A DNA stretch of 64,000 nucleotides from Lacrimispora xylanolytica (GTDB lineage Bacteria; Bacillota; Clostridia; Lachnospirales; Lachnospiraceae): the NCBI RefSeq assembly GCF_026723765.1, contig NZ_CP113524.1, positions 2,589,001 through 2,653,000 on the forward strand. Reading direction: 5' to 3'. Both the position numbers and the translations under genes were made by a program. The notes beneath the pieces are model-generated. The model did not search any database. It was not told the origin of the DNA and saw only the letters and a list, made by a program, of their open reading frames with translations. Within the stretch, counting starts at the first letter, position 1; each line of letters starts with the position of its first letter. Below are positions 1 through 9,612 of the stretch, one piece after another.

Positions 1-169
1 ATTTTGCTTAAATAATTTCTTCCAAAACATATATTAACCTTTCTGCTGTTTTCGTTCCGTCCCCTGAATATCGCAGCAATAGAAACAAATCGCTTCCTAA
101 TTAATGTTATACACATAATATCGTTTTTAAAACTTATATCCTTGATTTGTTTCCTCACGCCTTATCTTA

Positions 170-830
170 ACACTCATAAAGTAAAACTTCATATGCTAGC
201 CAATCCACCGACCTCCCTAAATAAGTAATCGATGCTGCATATTGTTCCACAATTGTATAAGAGTTTTCAATGTATTCATGGGTATTAAAACAAATTGTTT
301 CATCACCCTGAACATTGCACTGTAAGGAATTACATATAAATGTAAAAATGAGATAATATCAAAACCCAAAATATCAGAGTCAATACACTGCCCCCGTGGA
401 ACCTCATTTCCCAGATGCTTCAAGTGATTTTGTATAATCGGAAGATATTATTCTGCCAGAGAAACTTCTAGAATCAAGAATGAGCCATCTGCAAAATAAT
501 TTTTATAAACACGTTGGGCATCTGCCAAGCATAAAAATCGGTCATATGTATCCAATAGATTTCGTTCAAATAAATTGCTTACTTCCATTAACAACTTTGT
601 AAAAGCTATATCATCCAAATTCCATCGTTTCCGATACTACTTTTTTCTCCCTCATGCCCCAGCAAAAAAGCAGCCAATAAAATCTTGATGTTGCTTGTTA
701 ATACAAGGACTAACCGAATACATCTGTTTAGAGAGTCCTTGAAGAAAATCTAGTGTAACAACTCTCTCATAAAGATTACATCCAATAACTTAAATGAAAC
801 ACTCACCTTTCAAATCAAAACTATTGTTGT
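170..830 (-). pseudogene. Decayed protein-coding gene, function unknown
   Basis: No intact gene is present, but the minus strand shows protein-like reading that jumps between frames. One stretch around 660-800 reads NLYERVVTLDFLQGLSKQMY. A second, around 446-620, reads as a continuous chain containing LFERNLLDTYDRFLCLADAQ. A third, around 173-315, contains NTHEYIENSYTIVEQYAAS and ends at a stop. The segments follow each other in order but are separated by frameshifts and stops, which is what a decayed gene of about 200 codons looks like. I do not recognise the family. It lies at the outer side of the accessory island. The boundaries are approximate and the claim that the pieces once formed one gene is an inference. 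Confidence 0.4.
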
Positions 831-1031
831 TACATTTACAATTGCTTTCTATCATACAAAAAAATATCGTAATCAATATAACAGATTTAATATAAGTAAA
901 AACATTATATTTCTTAATATTTTAAGAAGGATACGATTTCTAACATATTCCACTTCGATTCTTATTAACTCTACGATTTCTTATTTCCACTTTTATCAAT
1001 CAATTTGCAAAACAATTGCTCTTGTAAACTA

Positions 1032-2054
1032 TTATTTATGTTTATAATTTCTAATGAACTTACATTTTTTCTCGTCATAACATTTAGAAATATCGCTTGT
1101 TGTTCCATACTTAATATCTTCTTCCATAGCCTTTGCTAAGGCAATTCTTTCATGAGCAAAATTATCTTTCGCGCCTTTTTCAATAATTAAAGAAAGAAAT
1201 TCTCTATCAATATCTCTATACCCTTCTTTAAAAATTTCAATATGCTCTTTTAACATCTCTAATTGTAATTCCAAAGAATCATAAAATACATCAAAATGAC
1301 CCTTTATATTTTCAATGTCCTCCCCCTTTGCCAGTACTATATTTTCATATAATTTTGTAAAAACAAATAAAGTACATATTAATGCCCAAAAAGGCCCATT
1401 CACTTTTTCAGTAGAAAAACTCATGTTTTCACTCTCGAAATAACAATACATAATATCAAAGCTACAATGACTGTACTTACATAAAAAATCATACAATGGC
1501 CTAAAGTATGTCTGTTCGCTTTCGCCAACATATTTGGAAGGGCCTGATACTAATTGCCCCAAAAATTCATCTTTATCATTTATAATTACATACTTACCTT
1601 TTAGCTTGCCTTTTTTAGCATGCCCCATCGCCATTTCATATGGGTTCATAATGAAATCTACAATTGCTTTCTCCATTTTTTCAACATCTTTTGAGCGGAT
1701 TGATGTACGGATATATTGACTCATTATATAATTTTCCAAAAGACTCCTTACCAAAATAAGAACATCTTCATTCATAGGTAAATTATTATTATTTAACAGT
1801 TTCCTAATTGCCTTTAAGGTTTTTGTACTTTTAGTCATTACAAAATAATCAAATTCATATATGTATGTATACTTTGATGCACGACTTCCCCGCCCTCTAT
1901 CCAAACAATTCAAATATTCAATCAGACCATCCGGGGTGGCTAGGTTTTCACAAAATCGTTTCGAATATAGTATTAATCTATTAATTATTTTATATACTCT
2001 TGTGTAGAGATACTCTATTTTTTTTAAACGTTCTTTCTCTTCAATATTTTTCAA
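1032..2054 (-). CDS. DUF5677-like hypothetical protein
   Basis: An intact 340-codon gene of unknown biochemical role. The start is a TTG preceded by GAGGTG at a spacing of about 8 bases; no ATG nearby fits as well. The protein is helical, without signal peptide or membrane segments. The centre has a motif like ILVRSLLENYIMSQYI (about residues 100-115), followed by a segment with FLCKYSHCSFD (about 190-200). This pattern resembles DUF5677 proteins, which are often found in defence or accessory islands, but I judged it from pattern alone. It lies downstream of the RADAR genes on the same strand, separated by about 780 bases that contain a terminator, so it is probably a separate transcription unit. 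It could be an unrelated defence gene or cargo. Confidence 0.6.
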   Translation of the reverse strand: MKNIEEKERLKKIEYLYTRVYKIINRLILYSKRFCENLATPDGLIEYLNCLDRGRGSRASKYTYIYEFDYFVMTKSTKTLKAIRKLLNNNNLPMNEDVLILVRSLLENYIMSQYIRTSIRSKDVEKMEKAIVDFIMNPYEMAMGHAKKGKLKGKYVIINDKDEFLGQLVSGPSKYVGESEQTYFRPLYDFLCKYSHCSFDIMYCYFESENMSFSTEKVNGPFWALICTLFVFTKLYENIVLAKGEDIENIKGHFDVFYDSLELQLEMLKEHIEIFKEGYRDIDREFLSLIIEKGAKDNFAHERIALAKAMEEDIKYGTTSDISKCYDEKKCKFIRNYKHK

Positions 2055-2833
2055 TACTATTTCACCTCAATTTTATTTTGGAATTATCAATTCTATATAC
2101 TGATATCTAATCTTTCAATAATGGCTCATTTATAACTACATCACCGACTTGATCAAATTAATGTAAAGTTTTATATTATGTAAAATACGGTTAATTATTC
2201 TAGTATTTTATGCTTCATAAATATATATTCTTGATTACCCTTGTACAACAAAGATGAAAATTTCACAATTAAAAACAAGGCACATATTATTATTACTGCC
2301 CTTGTTTTATAAGACCGATTCATACACAATTAGGGGCAACTCATGATACTTTTTCAATTTAATTCGACAACCATTTTCACATTCCTTGTTGTTGTAATTC
2401 AAATGAAAGTATAGCCCAATACACCCTAGCGCTAAGATATGTTTATTATAAATAGCTACACTAATTATAACATAATAAATCTTGCTTTTTATATCTATTT
2501 ACTACCTATCATACCTATATAAAACCGTTATAAAGTAGCTTGAATAACTCTATTATAGCAGAATGGTTATTTTCATATAGCAAACAACGTTATTTACGAA
2601 TAAGGAATAATTGATATTTAGTACGCTATCTCTGATAGCACATTGGGCTCTATATAATTTCTACTAAAATTTTATTTCATATTATTTTTGTCCAACATAA
2701 TTGCCTAGCAAAAAGGCGATTATACTATGCATGTGTTCTTCAATTTCCTCAAAATTACATCACACTCATAGTACTAAAAAAATTGGTACCTATTTAACAC
2801 TGGTTCAATTAACTTTTAAAGATGGCGAATACT
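2055..2833. other. AT-rich intergenic region, no supported gene
   Basis: No convincing gene is seen in these roughly 780 bases. They are very AT-rich and contain scattered stops in all frames. A short minus-strand reading near 2695-2770 (EEIEEHMHSIIAFLLG) has no start or ribosome site and may be the last trace of a lost gene. The only structured element is a hairpin at 2271-2309, listed separately. Confidence 0.5.
2271..2309 (-). terminator. Intrinsic terminator-like hairpin
   Basis: The arms AAAACAAGG and CCTTGTTTT are complementary with a loop of about 19 bases. Read on the minus strand the hairpin is followed by a T-rich run. It would end transcripts coming from the membrane-protein gene about 520 bases upstream, before the DUF5677-like gene. 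The loop is long, so the call is moderate. Confidence 0.5.
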
Positions 2834-3511
2834 TTATATCAAGTCATCTTCAAGTATTTCGAAGTCACGATCTAATAAATCTTGTAATCTTATAACTATA
2901 TTTTTTTTCTTTTCTAATCTATTTCCATCAATTATTTCCATCAATTCTCTTGCCTGTAAAAATAAAAACATAAATAAACTAATAAAAGACAAAATATATA
3001 ATGCCATTATTATTATATCTTGAGCAGCAATTCCAGAAGTAATCCTTCCTACTGAAAATCCAACTACTGGTAAAATATATGTATTTAAAAATTTGATATT
3101 TCTCTCACCCCTGCGTTCACTTTCCCTTTCTATTTTTTCTATGGATTGATTATATCTCCGAATAAGTTGTTTTATTTTGTATTTTTCATATAAGTCATAT
3201 TTTTCTAATTTTAAAATATTTTTAAGAACGTCTAATGAATCAATATACTTATCCAAATTAATATTCCAATTCTTTCTATTAGAATGCTCCACAAGACTCA
3301 TTAAAACGTATACTATAAAAACGTACAAAAATAGTCCAATCAAAAAAATACTTTGGTACTTGAAATGAACATAAAGAGGTAACAATGAGAGACCCGAAAA
3401 AATAAATATCAATGTGATTTTATTCAATAAATTAGCTTGTGTTATATTTTTAACAAAATGATCTTTTTCATCTAATTTTGTTATATAAGTATTGAGTAAA
3501 TTTTCTATCAT
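2834..3511 (-). CDS. Putative RADAR accessory membrane protein (SLATT- or Csx27-like)
   Basis: A 225-residue membrane protein. The start at 3511 is chosen because GGAGG lies 5 bases upstream; an ATG four codons earlier has no ribosome site. It has two hydrophobic helices near residues 30-50 and 54-75, then about 65 charged, helix-forming residues rich in Lys and Glu (KLEKYDLYEKYKIKQLIRR), and a second hydrophobic pair near residues 145-185. It ends in an acidic tail. Some RADAR operons are known to carry a membrane protein of SLATT type or a Csx27-like protein next to rdrA and rdrB. Position, strand and architecture fit such a role. Four helices favour Csx27-like, while the helical cytoplasmic stretch after the first pair recalls SLATT; sequence reading alone cannot decide. 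A 275-base gap separates it from rdrB, so it may have its own promoter. Confidence 0.6.
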   Translation of the reverse strand: MIENLLNTYITKLDEKDHFVKNITQANLLNKITLIFIFSGLSLLPLYVHFKYQSIFLIGLFLYVFIVYVLMSLVEHSNRKNWNINLDKYIDSLDVLKNILKLEKYDLYEKYKIKQLIRRYNQSIEKIERESERRGERNIKFLNTYILPVVGFSVGRITSGIAAQDIIIMALYILSFISLFMFLFLQARELMEIIDGNRLEKKKNIVIRLQDLLDRDFEILEDDLI

Positions 3512-3786
3512 TGATTCCTCCATTGATTAATTTTTTGCCTTAAGTATTATTAGTATCTACTGCATCTTTTAATCTTACAATTCTTATAAGAATAGAATCC
3601 ACATTTTTTTACTTATCCTTAAATTGCATTTTCTAAATAATAATTCCTCTCCGAAAAAAATTCCTTTAAAACTCTTTTTTAACAAGCATTATATTGACAA
3701 AGAAGAAAATGCAGTTTTTAAGATAATTCTTTAAAATATCAAAATAAATCAATTATCATTTCCCTGCTTAGTATGAAGGTATTCTC

Positions 3787-6414
3787 TCAATCAGGATTCT
3801 TTGAAAAGTGGAACACTTGTTGTCTTCCAAAATCACTAATATCTTTTATCCACTGCTGTATGGCCTCTTTTGAATATCGTAGCAAGCCTTGTTCATCTCT
3901 ACTTTTTATAAGGGCTGTATACATAACAGCATATTCCATCTCTAGAGATGTATGAAAAATACCCTGATCATCTGTATTAATTGAAACATTCAGCCGTGAA
4001 GACGGGTGCATTGAAAGATTTTTCCCATACATACGCAATATCGGATGTTCTTCATATTTCTGAAAGGGCCCAATTAATTGATTAGAAGAAGGGTTACATT
4101 CCACCGCAATTTCTTTTATAGTGAGTATAAGTCGCAGTTCTTCTTGGATTTTGGTTATAAGTGGATAATAAAGTTCATTCACTTTCCAAATCTCGATCTC
4201 TGACCCCTTATCTCTCACCTCTTGATTAAAATGATAATCTCGATAATAATTACGGCATGCCTCTTCCATACGAATGTTTGTCATTTCCTCTCCTTCCAGA
4301 TAACAACATTCATTCATAGCATCTATTCCCACATAAAATTCATCCTTTAGGTATTCTTCAGGTCTATCGCCTCGCAGTTTCCATGCATTATAATAAACAA
4401 GAAATTCCAAGGATTCCTCCTCATACGTTGGCGCTGCTTCGCACTGAGCTTTCCGTACCTCTTCTGGCTGTTGCTGTTTTCTTTCCCGCATATATATTTC
4501 TTCCGAATACAATAGAAAACAGTTTCTCAGTTCATCCCTAACATCCTTATCAATCACAATACTATGTTCATAGCAAAATCCCAATACCCAGGTAACGTTA
4601 TCTAAGATTTCCAATTTTTCTAATACAGATCTGTTCTTTTTCAAACTATAGTAACTTTTCGCATCAATTCCTAATGCCATTCCATGCCCAATTCTACTAT
4701 GCTTTGGCAGATTGCAAAATCGAAGCGTTTCATCAATTGCACGCAAGCCACTGAAAATATCTAAGAAGTCTTCACCAACGTGATAAGTAAACTGTACCTG
4801 AGTTAAGCCACTCTTCTTATTATATTGCTGAAGTTGTCTGTAAAACTGGCCAAACACCTCGGGCCGACAGCCTATCTCACCTGCACAGGTATCATACCCT
4901 CGTACTCTCGGAATCTTACCATGATATTGATAATTAGACAGTTCTACTTTTAACAGAGCATAAGCTTCTCTTATTTGTTGATCTAAATAGTCACGAAGTT
5001 CATAATTTCTCGGTTTCAAATCAGCAAAGTCAGTATCTCTTCTTTTCGGAAAATGCAAAACATAAAAGAAATCCAACTGGCTGTCTTCCATTCTTCCATC
5101 ATAATATTCTATCCGTTTTAGTGTTTCAATATAATCTTTTGGAGTGATACGAAGTTCCATTGAAGAAATCGATTGTAATCTACTCAGTGACTTAACAGCT
5201 AAGTTCATAATTTGTTCTTGGTAGCAAGGATAATCCTCTATAAAATCCTCCTTGCGATCTTGATATTCTGCAAAATTTGAAAATCCTCTCTTCCCGTTTA
5301 CCTGTATCATCTCTGCTCTTATCCTCAAGCAAATAACCAAATAACGATAAAATATATTTTTTTCTAAATCCTCGAATTTATTATCAAATATAGCCTTAAA
5401 GCAACAGTATAGAAAATAACGCTCACCTATAACAGCAATCTGTTCCTTAAGAATTGGCCTTTGTTCACATTTTTTCTTGTATTCAGCCCATTCATCTCCC
5501 TTTGTGATAACATTATTCCATTCGTCACCAATTGCATAATCAAGACATTCTATTATTTCATATGAGTTCATAAACTTTTCATGCTCTGCACGACAAGCAT
5601 TAATCTGGTCTTGTAGTTCATTCAAATTCTCTTCTTCTAACTCCATTGTATTATAAATAGGCGAATTTAGAAAGATCTTATTCTGATGCAGTATATTATA
5701 GAGGTATAATCGATAAAATGCTGCTTGAAGGCAGTTATCCATAAGCAATAAATGATTCTGTTGTTTTTCTTCATAGAGATACTGTGGATCTAAAAACCTA
5801 TCAAAATGCTGAAAAAAAGTCTTATTAATATCTCCTATATGGTTCATCAAACAAACCCAGTTTAATGTGAATACTGGAATTGAGCCTTTTAAATGGAAAT
5901 GATTCTCCGCCATGTCAATCATTCCCACCTTTTTTTTATAAGTACTATCAAATGTGGGGAATGGTGTACATAGCCATTCTGATAATTCTTTCTTTTCAAT
6001 CGATGATTTGGCAAGAAGCGCAGCCATAAAAATCTCGTTTCCCATGCTTACTGAAAGTTCTCTCCAGCGCAATAGCTGTAAGTTATGTATTTCTTTTTTC
6101 TCCCCTGCATACTCTCTACAATAAAATTTAAACTCTTTCATTTCCAAAAAACACTCGGCAATATCAACAATAAAAGTAAATATACCATGTACAGCTTCTT
6201 TTCTTTTTTCTCCTTTTAGTCGGTATTGAAGCCATAGGTATATCTGTGTAATTTCATCACCGGAATAATGATTTAATACAGTTTTAGCAATTTCTAAAAA
6301 TCGTTTTTCGCTTATACTATTATAAGAAATATCTTTTTGACCCTTAATCAATTCAATTTCTGTATAGTTGACTCTTCGTAATAATAATTCTAAACATATT
6401 CTTTCTGTATCCAT
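3787..6414 (-). CDS. rdrB: RdrB, RADAR adenosine deaminase
   Basis: An 875-residue protein, far larger than metabolic adenosine deaminases (about 350 residues) but the size of RdrB. It carries the full set of deaminase metal and catalytic motifs, widely spaced: HFH at 172-174 (zinc), HVGED at 545-549 (catalytic Glu548), RIGHG at 574-578, and NTDD at 813-816 (zinc and catalytic Asp). ECNPSSN at 772-778 matches the conserved E-x-x-x-x-S-N signature before the final Asp motif. The roughly 370 residues between the first two motifs form a large insertion. In RADAR, RdrB forms large assemblies with RdrA, and phage infection triggers adenosine-to-inosine conversion in RNA or nucleotide pools, stopping growth. 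Only 3 bases separate it from the rdrA stop codon; it has a weak ribosome site of its own, so translational coupling is likely. No signal peptide: cytoplasmic. Confidence 0.88.
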   Translation of the reverse strand: MDTERICLELLLRRVNYTEIELIKGQKDISYNSISEKRFLEIAKTVLNHYSGDEITQIYLWLQYRLKGEKRKEAVHGIFTFIVDIAECFLEMKEFKFYCREYAGEKKEIHNLQLLRWRELSVSMGNEIFMAALLAKSSIEKKELSEWLCTPFPTFDSTYKKKVGMIDMAENHFHLKGSIPVFTLNWVCLMNHIGDINKTFFQHFDRFLDPQYLYEEKQQNHLLLMDNCLQAAFYRLYLYNILHQNKIFLNSPIYNTMELEEENLNELQDQINACRAEHEKFMNSYEIIECLDYAIGDEWNNVITKGDEWAEYKKKCEQRPILKEQIAVIGERYFLYCCFKAIFDNKFEDLEKNIFYRYLVICLRIRAEMIQVNGKRGFSNFAEYQDRKEDFIEDYPCYQEQIMNLAVKSLSRLQSISSMELRITPKDYIETLKRIEYYDGRMEDSQLDFFYVLHFPKRRDTDFADLKPRNYELRDYLDQQIREAYALLKVELSNYQYHGKIPRVRGYDTCAGEIGCRPEVFGQFYRQLQQYNKKSGLTQVQFTYHVGEDFLDIFSGLRAIDETLRFCNLPKHSRIGHGMALGIDAKSYYSLKKNRSVLEKLEILDNVTWVLGFCYEHSIVIDKDVRDELRNCFLLYSEEIYMRERKQQQPEEVRKAQCEAAPTYEEESLEFLVYYNAWKLRGDRPEEYLKDEFYVGIDAMNECCYLEGEEMTNIRMEEACRNYYRDYHFNQEVRDKGSEIEIWKVNELYYPLITKIQEELRLILTIKEIAVECNPSSNQLIGPFQKYEEHPILRMYGKNLSMHPSSRLNVSINTDDQGIFHTSLEMEYAVMYTALIKSRDEQGLLRYSKEAIQQWIKDISDFGRQQVFHFSKNPD

Positions 6415-6417
6415 CTC

Positions 6418-9066
6418 TTATATTGTTACAGACATTAAAGATCTGCGAATTGTATTATAATTTTTCGATAAAGATTCGTTAATCACATCAGAACTTTCAT
6501 AATTCTTTATATAATTATTTAGCTCAATGTTTAAATTAGTAAAACTATCACTTAAAAATGCTTGCTCCATAACAGTATAATCCCCCTTGTTATTTTCATA
6601 ATAATTCCTTAATTTATTTAATTTATTTTTATAATTTTGTACAGTACTATCTTTTCTAACAAATGATGGTATATTAGAAATTAACTTATCAAATGAGTCA
6701 CCAATCTCTGTCACATCATCTATTTTTACTTGTTCTAAATCATCTAAAATCGGAATCATAAGTTCCTCATCAATTTGCTCTTGCTTAGTCCGTTTTATGC
6801 TTTCCCAAAAGTAAGCTAATTCATTTACTAACTGACTATAATCTCCCTCAGGCTTGGGATTTATAATCCAAGCTATTTTTAAATCTATATAACTATTAAT
6901 CTGCAATAATCCCTCTATTAAACTCTTGAAAAAATGATTGTAGTAAACCTTAATATCATTATTTGTTCTGTCTTTAATATCTCGTGTACTTTCCAGATAT
7001 TGAGCTATATAATAGATTGCTTCCATATTACAAATCAAAATATTACAAAGTTCTATAAAATTTTTCCAATATGCAGATAACTCCTGCTCTAATTCTTCAG
7101 TAGCTTTTATCCCCCACTTTTCAGCACTAATATTATTAAAAACAATTTTACTATCAAGTTGTCTAATGAACAAATTGTTCAAGGAAAAATCTGCTTTTGT
7201 TGCCACCATATTATTATCAGATACCATCCCTATTGTAGCTGAATCTTTTGTCCATTTGAAGGTTGATACACACCCAATCGTATACAAATGTTTTTTTAAA
7301 TGCATCTCGCCATTATCAAATCTATTGAAATAGTTTCGTACTGCCGATACATTAATATTGGCAATATCTATTAAACCTGACTTTTCACCTCCTATCTTTT
7401 CAATAGATCTCTTCCAATACTCTGCAACATCGTATTTATAATGAAGCCTTGATTTATTATAAAAATTTCCTGTCTCCTCTCTAATCAGCTGGCAAATACC
7501 AAACATATCTTCACCAACAAATTCCTGTAATTTCCCTTTGGCGTTATCATAATTCAATTTAAGCATAATTATTGAAATATAGGTATTTATAGCAAAGAGT
7601 AAATTATTTAAATCATATCCCCTTACCCTATAGCACAAGCGAATACAGTTTATAATATCTCCATTATTAGGTCTCCTCCTTTCTTTCATCACTAATTCAA
7701 ACTCTTTCTGTACACTACTTTCTAGAATATCCATATGAATTGATGTATCTAAGAACCCATTATTAGAAAGCCACTTACATAAATAAATGAAAATAATAGC
7801 CTGAACATCTTTCAGCCCTATCTGCCTAAGGGATACAAACCATTGTCTTTCCTTTTCTTCCAAATGATTTTCAGCCCAGGAGTCAAATAAATAATCTTCA
7901 AACAAATCTATATTTCTTTTCTTATCCCTCTCTCCCATATTACCAATTACCGAAACCATACCGACAAGCTCGCGGAGCGTATTAGGGATAAGAGGATGAA
8001 CTTCGTCTTCTTTAGCAATCAAAACCAACCCTGTCTTCTTGTATAATACATTCATAAGCCCTTTTTCAATTCCCAACTTATGAGAGTCAAAAATAATTTT
8101 TTTACCATTTCGATAAAGAATATTAACTACACTAGTTCCATCGCTTGCAATTGTTCTGATATCTGGAAGCATAATTCTTCTTGTCTGAGGAAGTAGTTTT
8201 TCCAAATATTTATTTGCCATATTTTTTGCTTCCAAATTGATATCCCAACGGGAAGATTGCTCTAATCCTTCCATATCCAGCAAAAATTGCCTTTCTACAC
8301 AAAAGGTCAACTGCTTAATATTCACTGCCATAACAATAATCAGTTCTGGGATTATCATATATTTCCGAATTTGCTCCATCATTTTATATGCTGAACTGAT
8401 GTTTAAATCCAAGTCATCAAGGCAAACCATTAATATTTTTTTATTTCGATATTTCAGATATTCTCTTACTAACACTTGAACATCATTCTTTAAATTCATA
8501 CTGTCAGCAATATCTACTAGATTTTGTATAGATCCGTTATAAATATATTCGTCTTTGATAAACCTTTCCGAATTTTTCAACACTGCAAGATTCTTATGTA
8601 CCTTTTGAAATAATGTCGACATTTTAAACAATTGATCGCGATTTTGATTAACAACATTTTCACCAAATGATTGACTATTGTTCTGATTCATTGCTTTATC
8701 TATCCTATATTGCTCAAATATCCTTGATATAACAATATCTAAAATATCATGTACCGTCTCCATGGCTGTTGGGTCTATTGTTTCCAATACCTCTATATTG
8801 TCATCATTTTTCAAATTATATGTAAAATGAATCATGGCACTACTCTTTCCCTGTCCACGCTCTCCGCAAAATGCAATTATATTATTAAGATGCTCCCATA
8901 TATTCTTTTTAGAATTATCCGCTTCTATTTTTTTATAATATGTTACCAAGCTATCTTTAATCTCATTTGCCATTTTATATTGATCCCAAAATATATCTTC
9001 ACTTATCTCAGTTTGACTATCATAAATTTTAAATTCATTTCCTTGTTCAATAATTATTCTTCTCAT
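6418..9066 (-). CDS. rdrA: RdrA, RADAR KAP-family P-loop ATPase
   Basis: An 882-residue ATPase. The Walker A motif GERGQGKSS lies at residues 68-76, and a Walker B-like ILMVCLDDLDLN at about 211-222, with the DDxD pattern typical of KAP NTPases. The remainder is helical without recognisable enzymatic motifs and without clear membrane segments. KAP-type RdrA partners with RdrB in RADAR defence; RdrA is the proposed sensor and scaffold. The protein length and the tight gene order rdrA-rdrB match characterised systems. The start has AGGG about 7 bases upstream and GAGG slightly further. About 255 AT-rich bases without a gene lie upstream and should hold the promoter. Alternative: a generic KAP ATPase defence protein, but the adjoining deaminase makes RADAR far more likely. 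Confidence 0.88.
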   Translation of the reverse strand: MRRIIIEQGNEFKIYDSQTEISEDIFWDQYKMANEIKDSLVTYYKKIEADNSKKNIWEHLNNIIAFCGERGQGKSSAMIHFTYNLKNDDNIEVLETIDPTAMETVHDILDIVISRIFEQYRIDKAMNQNNSQSFGENVVNQNRDQLFKMSTLFQKVHKNLAVLKNSERFIKDEYIYNGSIQNLVDIADSMNLKNDVQVLVREYLKYRNKKILMVCLDDLDLNISSAYKMMEQIRKYMIIPELIIVMAVNIKQLTFCVERQFLLDMEGLEQSSRWDINLEAKNMANKYLEKLLPQTRRIMLPDIRTIASDGTSVVNILYRNGKKIIFDSHKLGIEKGLMNVLYKKTGLVLIAKEDEVHPLIPNTLRELVGMVSVIGNMGERDKKRNIDLFEDYLFDSWAENHLEEKERQWFVSLRQIGLKDVQAIIFIYLCKWLSNNGFLDTSIHMDILESSVQKEFELVMKERRRPNNGDIINCIRLCYRVRGYDLNNLLFAINTYISIIMLKLNYDNAKGKLQEFVGEDMFGICQLIREETGNFYNKSRLHYKYDVAEYWKRSIEKIGGEKSGLIDIANINVSAVRNYFNRFDNGEMHLKKHLYTIGCVSTFKWTKDSATIGMVSDNNMVATKADFSLNNLFIRQLDSKIVFNNISAEKWGIKATEELEQELSAYWKNFIELCNILICNMEAIYYIAQYLESTRDIKDRTNNDIKVYYNHFFKSLIEGLLQINSYIDLKIAWIINPKPEGDYSQLVNELAYFWESIKRTKQEQIDEELMIPILDDLEQVKIDDVTEIGDSFDKLISNIPSFVRKDSTVQNYKNKLNKLRNYYENNKGDYTVMEQAFLSDSFTNLNIELNNYIKNYESSDVINESLSKNYNTIRRSLMSVTI

Positions 9067-9321
9067 ACTTAATCCCTACCTCAATATCCTTTATATATTT
9101 AAACACTACGAATTATTGAAAAATTTATTTTTATTCTTTAGATTAAATTTATTAGTAACTATAAGTAATAATTCCTACGCTATAGATTACATATAAAATA
9201 TAATACTAGTAAAGATAATACTCTTTTTCCTTTACTAATCAGTGTTTTGATGCCTTAATAACTATGCTTTTTCAATATTTTAAAATTAGTTCTCTTTAAA
9301 TAAGTCCATCACATAATATAT

Positions 9322-9612
9322 TTAATAAAAAATGTCACAAATTCTGTTGGCTGTTTCCTTGTCAAATCCAGCTTCATCAACCGAAATAGAAATTTCGAAA
9401 TATATGCCTTTTTCATCATCTTGTATCTTCTTTGACTTTTTGTGATTTTGATAATATGTATATGCTTTTTCATAGACTGGATCTAATTTATTTATCAATA
9501 TCCACTTAGGTTTATCCCAAGCCCGCAAGGAAGCGGCAATTGAATCAAATCTCGGTTCTACCAAACTAATATCAATTTGTTGATTTAAAAACTCCTCCCT
9601 CACCACTCTCAC
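9322..9612 (-). CDS. Small hypothetical protein or fragment of a broken ATPase gene
   Basis: A 96-codon reading frame with a GTG start. It is soluble and charged; recognisable stretches are FDSIAASLRAWDKPKW and DEKGIYFEISISVDEAGFD. I do not recognise the family. Upstream on the same strand is a broken AAA ATPase fragment whose last readable segment (ANYAQFDIYLEEVPRKLVEI) runs into the start of this frame. It is therefore likely that this ORF is the next part of the same decayed gene after a frameshift rather than an independent gene. An AGGAG lies just upstream of the GTG, so independent translation cannot be excluded. It sits between rdrA and the recombinase relic. Confidence 0.35.
   Translation of the reverse strand: MRVVREEFLNQQIDISLVEPRFDSIAASLRAWDKPKWILINKLDPVYEKAYTYYQNHKKSKKIQDDEKGIYFEISISVDEAGFDKETANRICDIFY

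Noticed and set aside
8237-9072. Plus-strand frames within rdrA
   Set aside because: They lie opposite the conserved ATPase region, have Cys/Phe/Ile-biased composition and lack ribosome sites.
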